DNA from: Millisia brevis NBRC 105863
Lineage (GTDB): Bacteria; Actinomycetota; Actinomycetes; Mycobacteriales; Mycobacteriaceae
Direction of reading: 5' to 3'
DNA: 64,000 nt
Assembly (NCBI RefSeq): GCF_001552615.1
Contig: NZ_BCRN01000008.1
Location: forward strand, 124,001-188,000
The notes under the pieces were generated by a model. The model did no database searches. It had not been told where the DNA came from and saw only the letters and a program-made list of their open reading frames with translations. Of this stretch, positions 37,974-47,600 are shown piece by piece (the stretch's first letter is position 1; each line of letters opens with the position of its first letter). The position numbers and the translations under genes are program-made.

Positions 37974-39220
37974 CCAATACCGATGCCGCCGCAGCACCCA
38001 CGAGCAATGTCACCGGCGCGTCCATTCATCTCGACGGTGTGGTCAAGCGCTATCCGGGAACGGACAAGCCCGCCGTCGAGCGGCTGGATCTGGGTATCGA
38101 AGCGGGCCACATCGTGGCCTTCGTCGGCCCTTCGGGCTGTGGCAAGACCACCACCCTCAAGATGATCAACCGACTGATCGAACCGTCCGACGGCCGCATC
38201 CTCATCGACGGGCGCGACGTCACCAAGGGCGACCCCGACAAGCTGCGCCAGGGCATCGGATACGTCATCCAGTCCGCCGGCCTGTTCCCGCATTGGACGG
38301 TCAGCAAGAACATCGGCGCGATCCCGCGCGTTCTCGGCTGGGACAAGAAGCGGATCGCCGAGCGCACCGAATACCTGCTCGATCTGGTGGGACTCGATCC
38401 CGGCGTCTTCGCCGAGCGGCTGCCCAAGGACATGTCCGGCGGCCAGCAGCAGCGTGTCGGCGTCGCCCGGGCACTGGCTGCGGACCCGCCGGTCATGCTG
38501 ATGGACGAGCCCTTCGGCGCGGTCGACCCGATCACCCGGGTGCGTCTGCAGGACAGCCTGATCAACATCCAGGCCGAGCTGGGCAAGACGATCTGCATCG
38601 TCACCCACGACTTCGAGGAGGCGACCAAACTCGGTGACAAGGTGCTGATCCTGTCCGAGGGCGGTCACGTCGAGCAGTACGCCGCCCCGGAGGAGATCCT
38701 GGCCAACCCGGCGACGCCGTTCGTCGAGGAGTTCATCGGGTCGGGCGCCACGCTCGCCCAGCTGACCCTGCTGCGGGTCCGCGATATCGACTACGACTCG
38801 GTGGTCACCGCCACCGTCGGCGAGCGCACCACCGCGGTCCTCGAGCGCGCGCACGCCGCCGGCGCGACCTGGGTGGTCGTCGTCGACGAGCAGGGGCTGC
38901 CGCTGTCGTGGCCGTCGGTCGACGAGATCGCGATCCGCGACGAGATCGCCGACTACGTCGACAATCGCCTCCCGCGGGTCGCGCAGACCTCGACGCTCAA
39001 CGACGCGCTGGACTCGATGCTGGCGACCAGCCAGGGCGGCACGCTGGTGACCGACGGGCGCGGCGCGGCGATCGGTTCGCTGACGATCCAGTCGGTGATG
39101 GACGTGATCAAGGGACAGCTCGAGGTCGCCCGCACCGACAAGCAGGAGACCTACGTCGAGCACGCCACCGGACCGATCCCGGTCGTTCCGGCCGACCCGG
39201 AATCGAGCGTCGACGGATGA
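37970..39220 (+). CDS. Osmoprotectant ABC transporter ATP-binding protein (OpuCA/ProV type) with CBS domains
   Basis: A 416-residue ATPase: Walker A VGPSGCGKTT, Q-loop, signature MSGGQQQRVGVARAL, Walker B VMLMDEPFG and the switch THD. After the nucleotide-binding domain a C-terminal tandem CBS region (about 275-395) follows, which in OpuA-type systems senses ionic strength or cyclic-di-AMP. Overlaps both neighbours by four bases. Confidence 0.92.
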   Translation: MTNTDAAAAPTSNVTGASIHLDGVVKRYPGTDKPAVERLDLGIEAGHIVAFVGPSGCGKTTTLKMINRLIEPSDGRILIDGRDVTKGDPDKLRQGIGYVIQSAGLFPHWTVSKNIGAIPRVLGWDKKRIAERTEYLLDLVGLDPGVFAERLPKDMSGGQQQRVGVARALAADPPVMLMDEPFGAVDPITRVRLQDSLINIQAELGKTICIVTHDFEEATKLGDKVLILSEGGHVEQYAAPEEILANPATPFVEEFIGSGATLAQLTLLRVRDIDYDSVVTATVGERTTAVLERAHAAGATWVVVVDEQGLPLSWPSVDEIAIRDEIADYVDNRLPRVAQTSTLNDALDSMLATSQGGTLVTDGRGAAIGSLTIQSVMDVIKGQLEVARTDKQETYVEHATGPIPVVPADPESSVDG

Positions 39221-39957
39221 CATCACGGTTCAAGAAGCTGCCCGTCGACGTCTGGTTCGAGCCGCTGGTGATCCTCGTGATCGGTATCGGCTTCTTCAGC
39301 TGGTACGCGGCAACGGAATTCACCGAGACCGAGCTGGCCTCGCTGAGCTGGTCGACCCTGCAGTCCACGATCATCGACCACATCGAGCTCACCCTGACCG
39401 CAACGGTGATCGTGGTCCTGATCGCGATCCCCTTGGGGATCCTGCTCACCCGGCCGGGGCTGCGCTGGTTGACCCCGTTCGCGGTCAACATCGCGAACAT
39501 CGGCCAGGCCGCACCCGCGGTCGGTCTGCTGGTGCTGTTCACCTTCTGGCTGGGCATCGGCTTCAAGGCGGCGGTGGTCGGCCTGGTCGTCTACGCGATC
39601 CTGCCGATTCTGCAGAACACCATCATCGGGCTGCGCCAGGTGGATCAGCGGACCATCGAGGCATCGCGCGGTATCGGCTACTCCGGGATTCGTACGCTCT
39701 TCCAGGTCGAACTGCCGCTGGCGGTTCCGGTGATCCTCAACGGTGTGCGCACCGCGCTGGTGATCCTGGTCGGCACCGCGACGCTGTCGACCTTCATCGG
39801 CGCGACCAGCCTCGGCACCCTGATCACCACCGGTGTCAGCCTGTTCCTGCCGAAACTGCTCATCGCCGGCGCCATCCTGGTGGCGCTGCTCGCGATGATC
39901 ATCGATTGGCTCGGCCGCCTGGTCGAGCTCGCCGCTACCCCGCGAGGTCTGACATGA
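39217..39957 (+). CDS. Osmoprotectant ABC transporter permease (OpuCD type)
   Basis: A 246-residue permease with about six membrane helices and the EAA loop IEASRGIGYSGIRTLFQVEL. It forms the channel with the other permease. ATGA overlaps on both sides show one translation unit with the ATPase and binding protein. Confidence 0.9.
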   Translation: MTSRFKKLPVDVWFEPLVILVIGIGFFSWYAATEFTETELASLSWSTLQSTIIDHIELTLTATVIVVLIAIPLGILLTRPGLRWLTPFAVNIANIGQAAPAVGLLVLFTFWLGIGFKAAVVGLVVYAILPILQNTIIGLRQVDQRTIEASRGIGYSGIRTLFQVELPLAVPVILNGVRTALVILVGTATLSTFIGATSLGTLITTGVSLFLPKLLIAGAILVALLAMIIDWLGRLVELAATPRGLT

Positions 39958-40931
39958 GGCGCCATCGTCCGTACCTGGTAGCGATGATCGCGCTGCTGGC
40001 CGCCTCGCTGACCGGCTGCGGGCTGGTCAGCTCGGCCGGCACGTTCCAGAGCACCACCCTGACCGACGGTTCCACGCCGCTCGAGGGTGCGGATCTGACG
40101 GTGACGTCGAAGAACTTCACCGAGTCGGTCCTGCTCGGCAAGATCACCGCGACCTACCTGGCGGCGGCCGGGGCGAACATCACCGATATGACCAACGCTC
40201 CCGGTTCGGCCTCGTCCCGGCAGGCCCAGCTCAACGGGACCGCCGACATCCTGTGGGAGTACACCGGCACCGCGTGGATCGCCTATCTCGGTGAGACCGA
40301 GACGATCGCCGATCCGCAGGAGTTGTGGCAGCGGGTGCACGACACCGAGCTGGAGCAGAACAACCTCGTCTGGTTGCCGCCGGCGAACTTCAACAACACC
40401 TACGCCTTCGCGGCGGCGGCGGATACCGCGCAGCGGCTCGGGGTCACCACGATGTCCGAGATGGCGGCGCTGCCGATCGCGGATCGGACGTTCTGTGTCA
40501 ACGACGAATTCTTCTCGCGTCCGGACGGTTTCCGCCCGATGCTCGACGCGTACCAGATTCCGTTGGAGGCGCCGGACGGCGTGCCGCTCAACCAGGTGTC
40601 CACCATGGACTCCGGCGTCGTCTACAGCGCGACCGCCAACAGTTCGCCGTGCAACTTCGGCATGGTGTACACCACGGACGGTCGCATCAAGAATCTGAAC
40701 CTGACGGTGCTCGAGGACGACCGGAAGTTCTTCCTGCCCTACAGCGGTACCGCCGTGGTGCGCAAGGAAGCGCTGGACGCGCATCCGCAGATCGCCGATC
40801 TGATGGAGACGGTCTCGCAGTTGCTCAACGACGATGTCATGCAGGACCTCAACGGGCGGGTCGACATCGACGGTCAGGACCCCGCCCAGGTCGCCTACGA
40901 CTGGCTGCACAGCGAGGGTCTCGTGACCTGA
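39954..40931 (+). CDS. Osmoprotectant-binding lipoprotein (OpuCC/OpuAC type)
   Basis: A 325-residue substrate-binding protein. The lipobox LTGC puts the lipidated Cys at residue 22. The mature part has the OpuAC-like core (TVTSKNFTESVLLGKI, then DILWEYTGTAWI) that binds glycine betaine, choline or similar quaternary amines. It is the last gene of the operon and is followed by a very long hairpin. Confidence 0.9.
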   Translation: MRRHRPYLVAMIALLAASLTGCGLVSSAGTFQSTTLTDGSTPLEGADLTVTSKNFTESVLLGKITATYLAAAGANITDMTNAPGSASSRQAQLNGTADILWEYTGTAWIAYLGETETIADPQELWQRVHDTELEQNNLVWLPPANFNNTYAFAAAADTAQRLGVTTMSEMAALPIADRTFCVNDEFFSRPDGFRPMLDAYQIPLEAPDGVPLNQVSTMDSGVVYSATANSSPCNFGMVYTTDGRIKNLNLTVLEDDRKFFLPYSGTAVVRKEALDAHPQIADLMETVSQLLNDDVMQDLNGRVDIDGQDPAQVAYDWLHSEGLVT

Positions 40932-40947
40932 CGCCCACCGGCGACAT

Positions 40948-41020
40948 GTGGAAATCGGAACCGATACGGGGCGCGGACGCGATATATGTGTCCGCGCCCC
41001 GTATTGGTTCCGATTTCCAC
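40948..41020. terminator. 31-bp-stem hairpin after the ABC operon
   Basis: Left arm 40948-40978 and right arm 40990-41020 match over 31 bp with a single G-T wobble; the loop is 11 bases of AT-rich sequence. It separates convergent operons and has no T-run. It could be a bidirectional terminator or the remains of a small inverted-repeat element. Confidence 0.8.
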
Positions 41021-41042
41021 ACTCCCGCCTGTGGGCCGGATA

Positions 41043-41681
41043 TCAGGCCTGCGAGGACGCCGCCGCGACGGTGAAGTGCCGGTCGGATCCCGGCTGTTCC
41101 ACCTCGTCGATCGCCGCAACTGCCAAGTCCTCCACATTTATTCGGGATACGCCTGTGTGGTCGGTCAACAGGACGTCGCCGCCGCGTCGATAGCGTCCGG
41201 TGCGGTCACCCGGTTCGAGGAGCGCCGGCGGGCTGAGGTAGGTCGCCAGTTCGGGTAGGCGGCGCAGGCACAGTTCCATCTGGTCGACCCCGGTCCTCGC
41301 CAGCGATTGCAGCGCCGCCGGCACGTAAGCGGTGTCGTCCGCGACCCGGGCGCCGGTGCGCGGCGAGCGCAGGGCACCGGCGCCGCCGATCACCAGCAGG
41401 CGAACCCGGGCGGTCGCGCAGGCATCCAGGGTATGCCCGGTCAGGGTCAGCAGTGCGGATTCCTCACCCGGTGGCAGTCGCACCGTCAGGATCGCGGCGT
41501 CGACCTTCTCGAGGTGGGGGTCGACGGCCCCGGCCTCGGCGAGGTCCACCGCCCGGGCGTCGACCCGAGCGTCCTGTCCGGGGCGCCGCGACAGGGCGGT
41601 CACCCGATGGCCGCGGCCGACCGCCTCGTCGACCAGTCTGCGGCCGACCATTCCGGTGGCTCCGATGACGGCGATGTGCAT
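41043..41681 (-). CDS. NmrA/NAD(P)-binding short-chain oxidoreductase-like protein
   Basis: A 212-residue Rossmann protein. IGATGMVGRRLVDEA at residues 6-20 is the GxxGxxG dinucleotide site of the atypical SDR group. A catalytic YxxxK is not evident, so it may bind NADP as a sensor or act as a reductase. It lies 43 bases behind the MarR gene, is probably its operon partner, and is divergent from the NRPS cluster. Confidence 0.8.
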   Translation of the reverse strand: MHIAVIGATGMVGRRLVDEAVGRGHRVTALSRRPGQDARVDARAVDLAEAGAVDPHLEKVDAAILTVRLPPGEESALLTLTGHTLDACATARVRLLVIGGAGALRSPRTGARVADDTAYVPAALQSLARTGVDQMELCLRRLPELATYLSPPALLEPGDRTGRYRRGGDVLLTDHTGVSRINVEDLAVAAIDEVEQPGSDRHFTVAAASSQA

Positions 41682-41724
41682 GGGTATGCCCTCCTGGTGG
41701 GTGCGGTGATGCCGGCGACCGGGA

Positions 41725-42225
41725 TCATTCGACGCGATCGCCGTGGGCGAGCAGGAATCGGCGGAGCAGGTCTGCGAAGGTGTCGATGTCGTCGGGTGTC
41801 AGGCCCGCCAGCATCTCCTGCTGGCCGGCGACGTGGTCGACCATGACCTCGTCGATGAGTCGGAGTCCGGCCGGGGTGAGCGAGATCAGCAACTGCCGGC
41901 GGTTGTTCGGGTTCGTGCGGCGGTCGACAAGTCCGCGTTCGACCAGGCGATCGACCCGATTGGTCATCGCCGCCGAACCGACCATGGTCTGCTCGGCGAG
42001 ATTGCCTGCCGTGATCGGGTTGTCGATTCCCGAGCGTCGAAGTGTGGCGAGTACATCGAACTCCCACGGTTCGAGCCCGTGCCCTGCCATCAGTCGCTGA
42101 ATCGATGTGCGGGCCAGCCGACTTGCGCGAGCCAGCCGGCCGAGCACGCCCATGGCGCTGACGTCGAGGTCCGGTCGCTCGCGGCGCCACTGCTCGAGGA
42201 TTCGATCAACCCGGTCGATTTCCAT
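41725..42225 (-). CDS. MarR-family transcriptional regulator
   Basis: A 166-residue winged-helix repressor. The DNA-binding part reads LATLRRSGIDNPITAGNLAEQTMVGSAAMTNRVDRL in two pieces (helix-turn-helix about residues 60-97) with the wing VDRRTNPNNRRQ. It is divergent from the seven-gene cluster, and palindromes in the shared region fit autoregulation and cluster control. No redox Cys is present, so an anionic or aromatic ligand is more likely than oxidation. Confidence 0.88.
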   Translation of the reverse strand: MEIDRVDRILEQWRRERPDLDVSAMGVLGRLARASRLARTSIQRLMAGHGLEPWEFDVLATLRRSGIDNPITAGNLAEQTMVGSAAMTNRVDRLVERGLVDRRTNPNNRRQLLISLTPAGLRLIDEVMVDHVAGQQEMLAGLTPDDIDTFADLLRRFLLAHGDRVE

Positions 42226-42240
42226 TCACGTTCCCTTCAC

Positions 42241-42280
42241 TTGATATCAAAGAATACAAGATCTAACCTTCAGGGTGCAA
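42241..42280 (-). promoter_or_regulatory. marR promoter with overlapping operator
   Basis: On the minus strand TTGCAC (42275-42280) and TATTCT (42251-42256) are 18 bases apart, a good sigma-A promoter. The perfect palindrome TTGATATCAA (42241-42250) lies directly downstream of the -10 box, over the start point and 16 bases before the marR ATG. That placement suggests autorepression. Confidence 0.6.
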
Positions 42281-42283
42281 ATA

Positions 42284-42297
42284 GTTCGATGTCGAAC
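42284..42297 (+). promoter_or_regulatory. GTTCGA-N2-TCGAAC palindrome before the cluster
   Basis: A 14-base palindrome with 6-bp arms, 48 bases upstream of the first gene of the NRPS operon. It is a candidate operator for the divergent MarR protein or another regulator. Confidence 0.45.
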
Positions 42298-42345
42298 ATT
42301 TGGCATCGATTCCGAACCCGTATCCGACCACGGTGAGGAGTCACC

Positions 42346-43017
42346 ATGAAGGCCCTCGTTCAGATCGCCGGAATCATCGACGCGAGAGAAGCCGACCTGC
42401 TGCTGGAGAACGGAGTCGACTGGCTCGGGTTCCCGCTGCGGCTGCCGTCGGGCAAGGACGACATCAGCGAGGCCGACGCCCGCGCGATCATCGCCGGACT
42501 GCCCGCAGGTCGTGCCGGAGTCCTGATCACCTATTTGGATCGAGCCGACGAGATCGCCCGGTTCTGTGATTCATTGGGGTGCAGCGCCGTTCAGTTACAC
42601 GGTGAGATCGGCATCGACGAACTGGCCCGGCTGCGAGCGCTGCGCCCGGACCTGACCATCCTCGCGGCGCTGGTGGTCCGCGAAGAGAATCGGGCCGAGC
42701 TGCTGACGCATATCGAGCGGACGCAGGCCCACGTCGACATGTACATCACCGATACCTACGACCCCGCCACCGGCGCCCGCGGGGCGACCGGCAAGACCCA
42801 CGATTGGTCGATCAGCGCCGCCCTGGCGCATCGCTCCGAGCGCCCGCTGATGTTGGCCGGCGGGCTCAACCCGGCGAATGTCGCGGAGTCGATCGCGCGG
42901 GTGCGGCCCGCGGGGGTCGACGCCCACACCGCCGTGGAGGGGCCGGACGGCCGCAAGGATCCGGAGAAGGTCCGCCGATTCGTGCAGGAGGCGCAGCGTG
43001 CGTTCGCAGCTCTCTGA
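42346..43017 (+). CDS. TrpF-like phosphoribosylanthranilate isomerase homologue
   Basis: A 223-residue (beta/alpha)8 protein of the TrpF family: KALVQIAGI at the first strand, VQLHGE at strand 4, and the phosphate-binding LAGGLNPANV and VDAHTAVEGPDGRKD segments at the C-terminal end. The normal TrpF opening MVKICG with its catalytic Cys is replaced by QIAGI, so the general base is missing. Ordinary tryptophan synthesis is doubtful. It opens the operon; a role on a ribosylated pathway intermediate is inference. Confidence 0.75.
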   Translation: MKALVQIAGIIDAREADLLLENGVDWLGFPLRLPSGKDDISEADARAIIAGLPAGRAGVLITYLDRADEIARFCDSLGCSAVQLHGEIGIDELARLRALRPDLTILAALVVREENRAELLTHIERTQAHVDMYITDTYDPATGARGATGKTHDWSISAALAHRSERPLMLAGGLNPANVAESIARVRPAGVDAHTAVEGPDGRKDPEKVRRFVQEAQRAFAAL

Positions 43018-43705
43018 GATCTCCAACGGTACAAACGGATTCGATCCGCGCCGGGATCGGCGTGTCATCGAGTTGCCGCGGACCGCGGCACTTCTGGACG
43101 CGCATACCCGGATGCGGGACCATACCGCCAGCCGCGAGAACTTCGTCACCCACTCGCGTCGGGTCTTCCGGGCGCTGCTCGAGGCCGCCGTCTGTGAGCT
43201 CCCCTTCGAATCGATCGACGTCCGCACCCCGCCCGGACATACCTTTCGCGGCGTGCGACCGACCTGCTCGGTATGCGCCGTCGCGGTGGTGCGCGCGGGC
43301 GAGAGCATCGAGTCCGAGGTCTGGTCGATCCTGCCCGGTGCGCGGATCGGCAAGATCCTGATCCAGCGGGACCGGGCCACCTCGCAACCACACCTGTACT
43401 ACTCCCACCTTCCTCCACGGATCGGGGACGGCCACGTCCTGCTGCTCGAGCCGATGCTGGCCACCGGCGGATCGCTGCTGACCGCCCTCGATGTCCTCCG
43501 CGCCGCCGGGGTGACCGACGACCGGGTGGTGGTGGTCAACGTGCTCGCCTCTCCGTCCGGACTGCGCCGCGTCGTCGAGCGCCATCCGGATCTGCGCATC
43601 GTGACGTCGTCGATCGAGGAGAGCCTCGATATCAACAACTTCATGATTCCCGGCATCGGCGACTTCGGGGACCGCTACTTCGGCACCGACGGGCATCCAC
43701 GATGA
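42998..43705 (+). CDS. Uracil phosphoribosyltransferase-like protein (MinD-like)
   Basis: A 235-residue type I phosphoribosyltransferase close to Upp. LLEPMLATGGSLL is the PRPP-binding loop, and IPGIGDFGDRYFGT is the uracil-binding C-terminus of UPRT. Start GTG at 42998 has a strong AGGAGG box inside the upstream gene and overlaps it by 20 bases. In the minimycin cluster a UPRT (MinD) protects the producer by raising UMP. An alternative is supply of the ribosyl group. It is unlikely to be the housekeeping upp. Confidence 0.82.
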   Translation: MRSQLSEISNGTNGFDPRRDRRVIELPRTAALLDAHTRMRDHTASRENFVTHSRRVFRALLEAAVCELPFESIDVRTPPGHTFRGVRPTCSVCAVAVVRAGESIESEVWSILPGARIGKILIQRDRATSQPHLYYSHLPPRIGDGHVLLLEPMLATGGSLLTALDVLRAAGVTDDRVVVVNVLASPSGLRRVVERHPDLRIVTSSIEESLDINNFMIPGIGDFGDRYFGTDGHPR

Positions 43706-44673
43706 GAAGAACGTCGACCACCGACTACGCGATTACGGCGTTCGCCCCGATCGTCTGGGGCTCCACCTATCTGGTGACCACCGAATTCCTGCCGCCCGAC
43801 CGTCCACTGCTGGCCGCCGTCGTTCGCGCGCTGCCGGCGGGTCTGCTGCTGATGGTGCTGACTCGGACGCTGCCGCAAGGGATCTGGTGGATTCGGTCCG
43901 CGGTCCTGGGGGCACTGAATATCGGCATCTTCTTCTTCCTGCTGTTCGTGGCCGCCTACCAACTGCCCGGTGGTGTCGCCGCGCTGGTGATGTCGGTGCA
44001 GCCGCTGATCGTGCTGCTGCTGGGCGTCGGTCTCCTGGGCCAGCGGATTCTGCCGATTCACCTCGTGGCCTGCGCGATCGGAACCGCCGGCATCGCGCTG
44101 TTGGTGCTGCGCTCGAACGCCCAGATCAGCACGATCGGTGTGGTCGCCGGCCTGCTCGGCGCCCTGAGCATGGCCGCCGGCATCGTGCTCGCCAAGCGTT
44201 GGGGACGGCCGCCCGGCACCGGAATCCTCGGATTCACCGGTGTCCAGCTGTTCCTCGGTGGCCTGCTGCTGGTTCCGCCGATGCTGATCGTCGAGGGACT
44301 TCCCGCCGCGGTCACCACGCGCAATATCGGCGGATTCGCCTATCTGGCGGTCATCGGGGCGTTGATCGCCTACGCGGTGTGGTTCCGCGGCATCGAACGG
44401 CTACCGGCGGTGGCGGTCTCCTTCCTCGGATTCCTCAGCCCGGTCACGGCGGTTGCGCTGGGATACGTATTCCTCGGGGAGGACCTGACCGCCTGGCAGA
44501 TCGTGGGCGCCTGCGCGGTGATCGCCTCGATCGCTCTCATTCAATTCGCGCTTTCCCGACAGCACCAACCGCCCGCCGGCCATCAGCCGGGCGGTCCGCA
44601 GAACGTGAGCCCGGTGATGTCGGGCGATACCACCATCGATGCACTGTCAGCTTCGAAGGAGAAGGCGCCGTGA
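43702..44673 (+). CDS. EamA/DMT-family exporter (MinT-like)
   Basis: A 323-residue protein with ten predicted membrane helices in two EamA repeats (APIVWGSTYLVTTEF opens the first). DMT carriers export metabolites and nucleosides; the analogous gene in the minimycin cluster (MinT) contributes to self-resistance. Polar C-terminal tail of about 40 residues. ATGA overlap upstream and GTGA overlap with the NRPS show strict co-expression. Confidence 0.85.
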   Translation: MRRTSTTDYAITAFAPIVWGSTYLVTTEFLPPDRPLLAAVVRALPAGLLLMVLTRTLPQGIWWIRSAVLGALNIGIFFFLLFVAAYQLPGGVAALVMSVQPLIVLLLGVGLLGQRILPIHLVACAIGTAGIALLVLRSNAQISTIGVVAGLLGALSMAAGIVLAKRWGRPPGTGILGFTGVQLFLGGLLLVPPMLIVEGLPAAVTTRNIGGFAYLAVIGALIAYAVWFRGIERLPAVAVSFLGFLSPVTAVALGYVFLGEDLTAWQIVGACAVIASIALIQFALSRQHQPPAGHQPGGPQNVSPVMSGDTTIDALSASKEKAP

Positions 44674-47600
44674 AGGTAACCGCAACGGGACCGACCCTGC
44701 TGAGCCTGCTGGACGACCGAGCCGAACGACGACCCCGGTCGGTGGCCCTGACCGACCGGGACGACCACGTCACCTATGCCGAACTGGTCGAACGAAGCAC
44801 GCGGTGGGCGTGCGAGCTGGCCTCCGACCGGGAACGCCGATCGACGCCCGACACCACCGTCGGGATTCTGATGGATCACAGTGTCGATCTGGTGGTCTCG
44901 GCGTGGGCGGTACTGCGGTCCGGAGCCGCCTATCTGCCACTGGAACCGGACTATCCCGAACAGCGAGTGGCCTATATGGTCGCCGACTCCGGCGTTCGGA
45001 CCGTACTGACCAGCGCGGACAGGTTCGACCGGGTGCGTTCCATCCTGCCGTCGACGGTCGCGGTGGTGGTCCCCGGCGAGGGGAGCGCGACCGGCATCGA
45101 CCTGCCGAAAGTACGGGCCGGCGATCTGGCGTACGTCGTCTACACCTCCGGCAGCTCCGGCCGACCGAAGGGTGTGGCGGTCTCGCACGCCGCCGTCGGA
45201 CATCAGCTGGCCTGGTTGGGGCGCGACCATCTCGCGTCGCACGACCGGATCCTGCACAAGACGCCGATCAGTTTCGATGCCGCGCAGTGGGAATTGCTCG
45301 CGAACGCGACCGGCGCATGTGTGGTGCTCGGCGAACCGGGCCTCTATCGCGATCCGGAAGCCCTGCTCGCCGCGTTGAACGCCCACGACGTGACCGCCCT
45401 GCAGGCCGTACCCACCCTGCTGCGGGCGCTGGTCGCCACCGAGAGCCTCGGCGGCGCGCGTGCTCTGAGCCGGATCTTCAGCGGCGGCGAGCCGTTGACC
45501 TCCGCCCTGGCTCGCGATGTGCTGCGCGCGATTCCGGGGGTGCGGCTGACGAATCTGTACGGCCCCACCGAGTTCACCATCAATGCCACCTCGCACGTCG
45601 TCGACGTCGCGGATGTGAGCCCATCGGCTCCGCCGACGGTACCCATCGGCCGGCCGGTCGACGGGTGCGCGGCCGTGGTCGTCGACAAGCAGCTCCAACC
45701 GGTCGGGCCGGGTGAGGTCGGCGAACTACTGCTCGCCGGTCCGCAACTCGCGCGGGGGTATATCGGACGCCCGGATCTCACCGACGCCGCCTTCATCACG
45801 GTTCCCGCCGGCGGCGAGGTCCGGCACTACCGCACCGGTGATCTCGTCCGCGCGGGTGCCACCGGCGAGCTGACCTTCGTGGGGCGCAGCGACACCCAGG
45901 TGAAGCTCCGTGGGCACCGCATCGAGCTCGATGAGGTCAGCCATCGGATCGAGGAGCATCCCTGGGTCCGACAGGCCGCGACCGTGGTGGTCGAGGATCC
46001 GCGCTCGGATCACGCCGCCCTGATGGCTGCCGTCGAGTTGGATCCCCAGCAGGCGGCGCTGATGGACCAGGGCGCGCACGGTGCCCATCACCAATCCAAG
46101 GCCGATCGTGTCCAGGTCCGCGCCCAGCTGTCCAATCCGGGTCTGCGCGACGACGGGGAGCTGGCCAACTGCCCGGCCGTGCCGTTGAACCACCGGGCCG
46201 GCACCCAGCACGTCCGACGACAGGTCTTCTCCCGCAAGACATATCGGCAATATCTCGGCGGGACGGTCACCCGCGACGACCTCCTGGCGGCGATCGCCGC
46301 ACCGCAACGTCCGCGCTACCGCCGCGACCTCTCCCAATTGACCTTCGACGGGCTGAGCGAACTGCTCCGCTGGTTCGGTCAATTCGACAGCGATACTCGG
46401 CTCCTGCCCAAGTTCGCCTATGCGTCGCCCGGGGCGCTCTATGCGACCCAGCTGCTGGTGGAGGTCGCGAACCTCGACGGTATCGACGACGGGATCTACT
46501 ACTACCACCCGGAGCGGCACGGCCTGTACCGGATCGGTGACGGTGACGTTCCGGGTGACTCCGACAATCGGTTGCGGCTGCACTTCCTCGGGCGCCGGGA
46601 CGCCATCGAAACCGTATACCGCACCAACGTCGATGAGGTGCTCGAGATCGAGATGGGCCATATGCTCGGGACGTTGGAGGAGGCACTCGTCGATCAGGGC
46701 CTCGACATCGTTCCGGTCGACGTCGATCCCGCCCGGCGTGAAGCCCTCTCCTCCCGTGCGACCGATGTATACCTCGGCGGTGTCGATGCCGTCCCGCAGG
46801 GCGGTGGCCACTTCCCGGACCTGGTGCGGTGGTTCGTGCAGGTACACAACGACGGGGTCGACGGCCTGGCGCCGGGATTCTACGGCGTCGACGAGGGGCA
46901 TGTCGAGCGAATCGGTGACGACGTCGTCGAGATCAACCACGTGATCGCGATCAACCAGGAGACGTTCCGGCAGTCGCGATTCGCGGTGACGATGACCGTC
47001 GACGCGCCTGGACACCCGCTGGAATACGTGGCCCTCGGCCGAGCGCTGCATCGCCTGCAGGCCAACGATTTCGCGCTCGGGCTGATGTCGGCGGGCTACA
47101 GCTCGAGGTCCGGGCATCCGCTGCCCGCGGCCGTCCGGATCGACCGGTTGCTGTCGCGGGTCGGGATCTCCAGCAGTGCATCGTACTTCGCCGTGGGTGG
47201 GCGGCTGACCCAGCAGCAGATCGGCAGCGAGGGGATGGATGAGGACAAGGTCCACATGCGCGGTCCCGCCGAGCTGATCAAGGATGATCTCGGGCGCAGC
47301 CTCCCGTACTACATGGTTCCCACTCGCATCACGATCCTCGACCACATGCCGCAGACCCCGAACGGCAAGATCGATCGAGTCGCCCTGGTCGATCGATTCC
47401 GACTGGCCGGCAGTACCGAATCGCGGCGGATCATCGAGCCGCGCAATCGGGGTGAGCGGTGGCTGGCACCGCACTGGAGCGCCCTGCTCGGCTACGAGGA
47501 CGTATCGGTCGAGGACGACTTCTTCGTCATGGGCGGCGACTCGCTCAAGGCGGTCAGCCTGATCAACCGGATCAACGCCCAACGCGAGATCGCCCTGAAG

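Noticed and set aside
43887-44669. N-terminal extension of the NRPS
   Set aside because: The upstream open frame is a shadow of the EamA gene; the GTG at 44670 has an AAGGAG box and gives the family length.
46200-47240. Separate nitroreductase or McbC-like gene inside the NRPS
   Set aside because: It is in frame between A8 and A10 of the adenylation domain, which is how the oxidase domain of indigoidine synthetases is placed.
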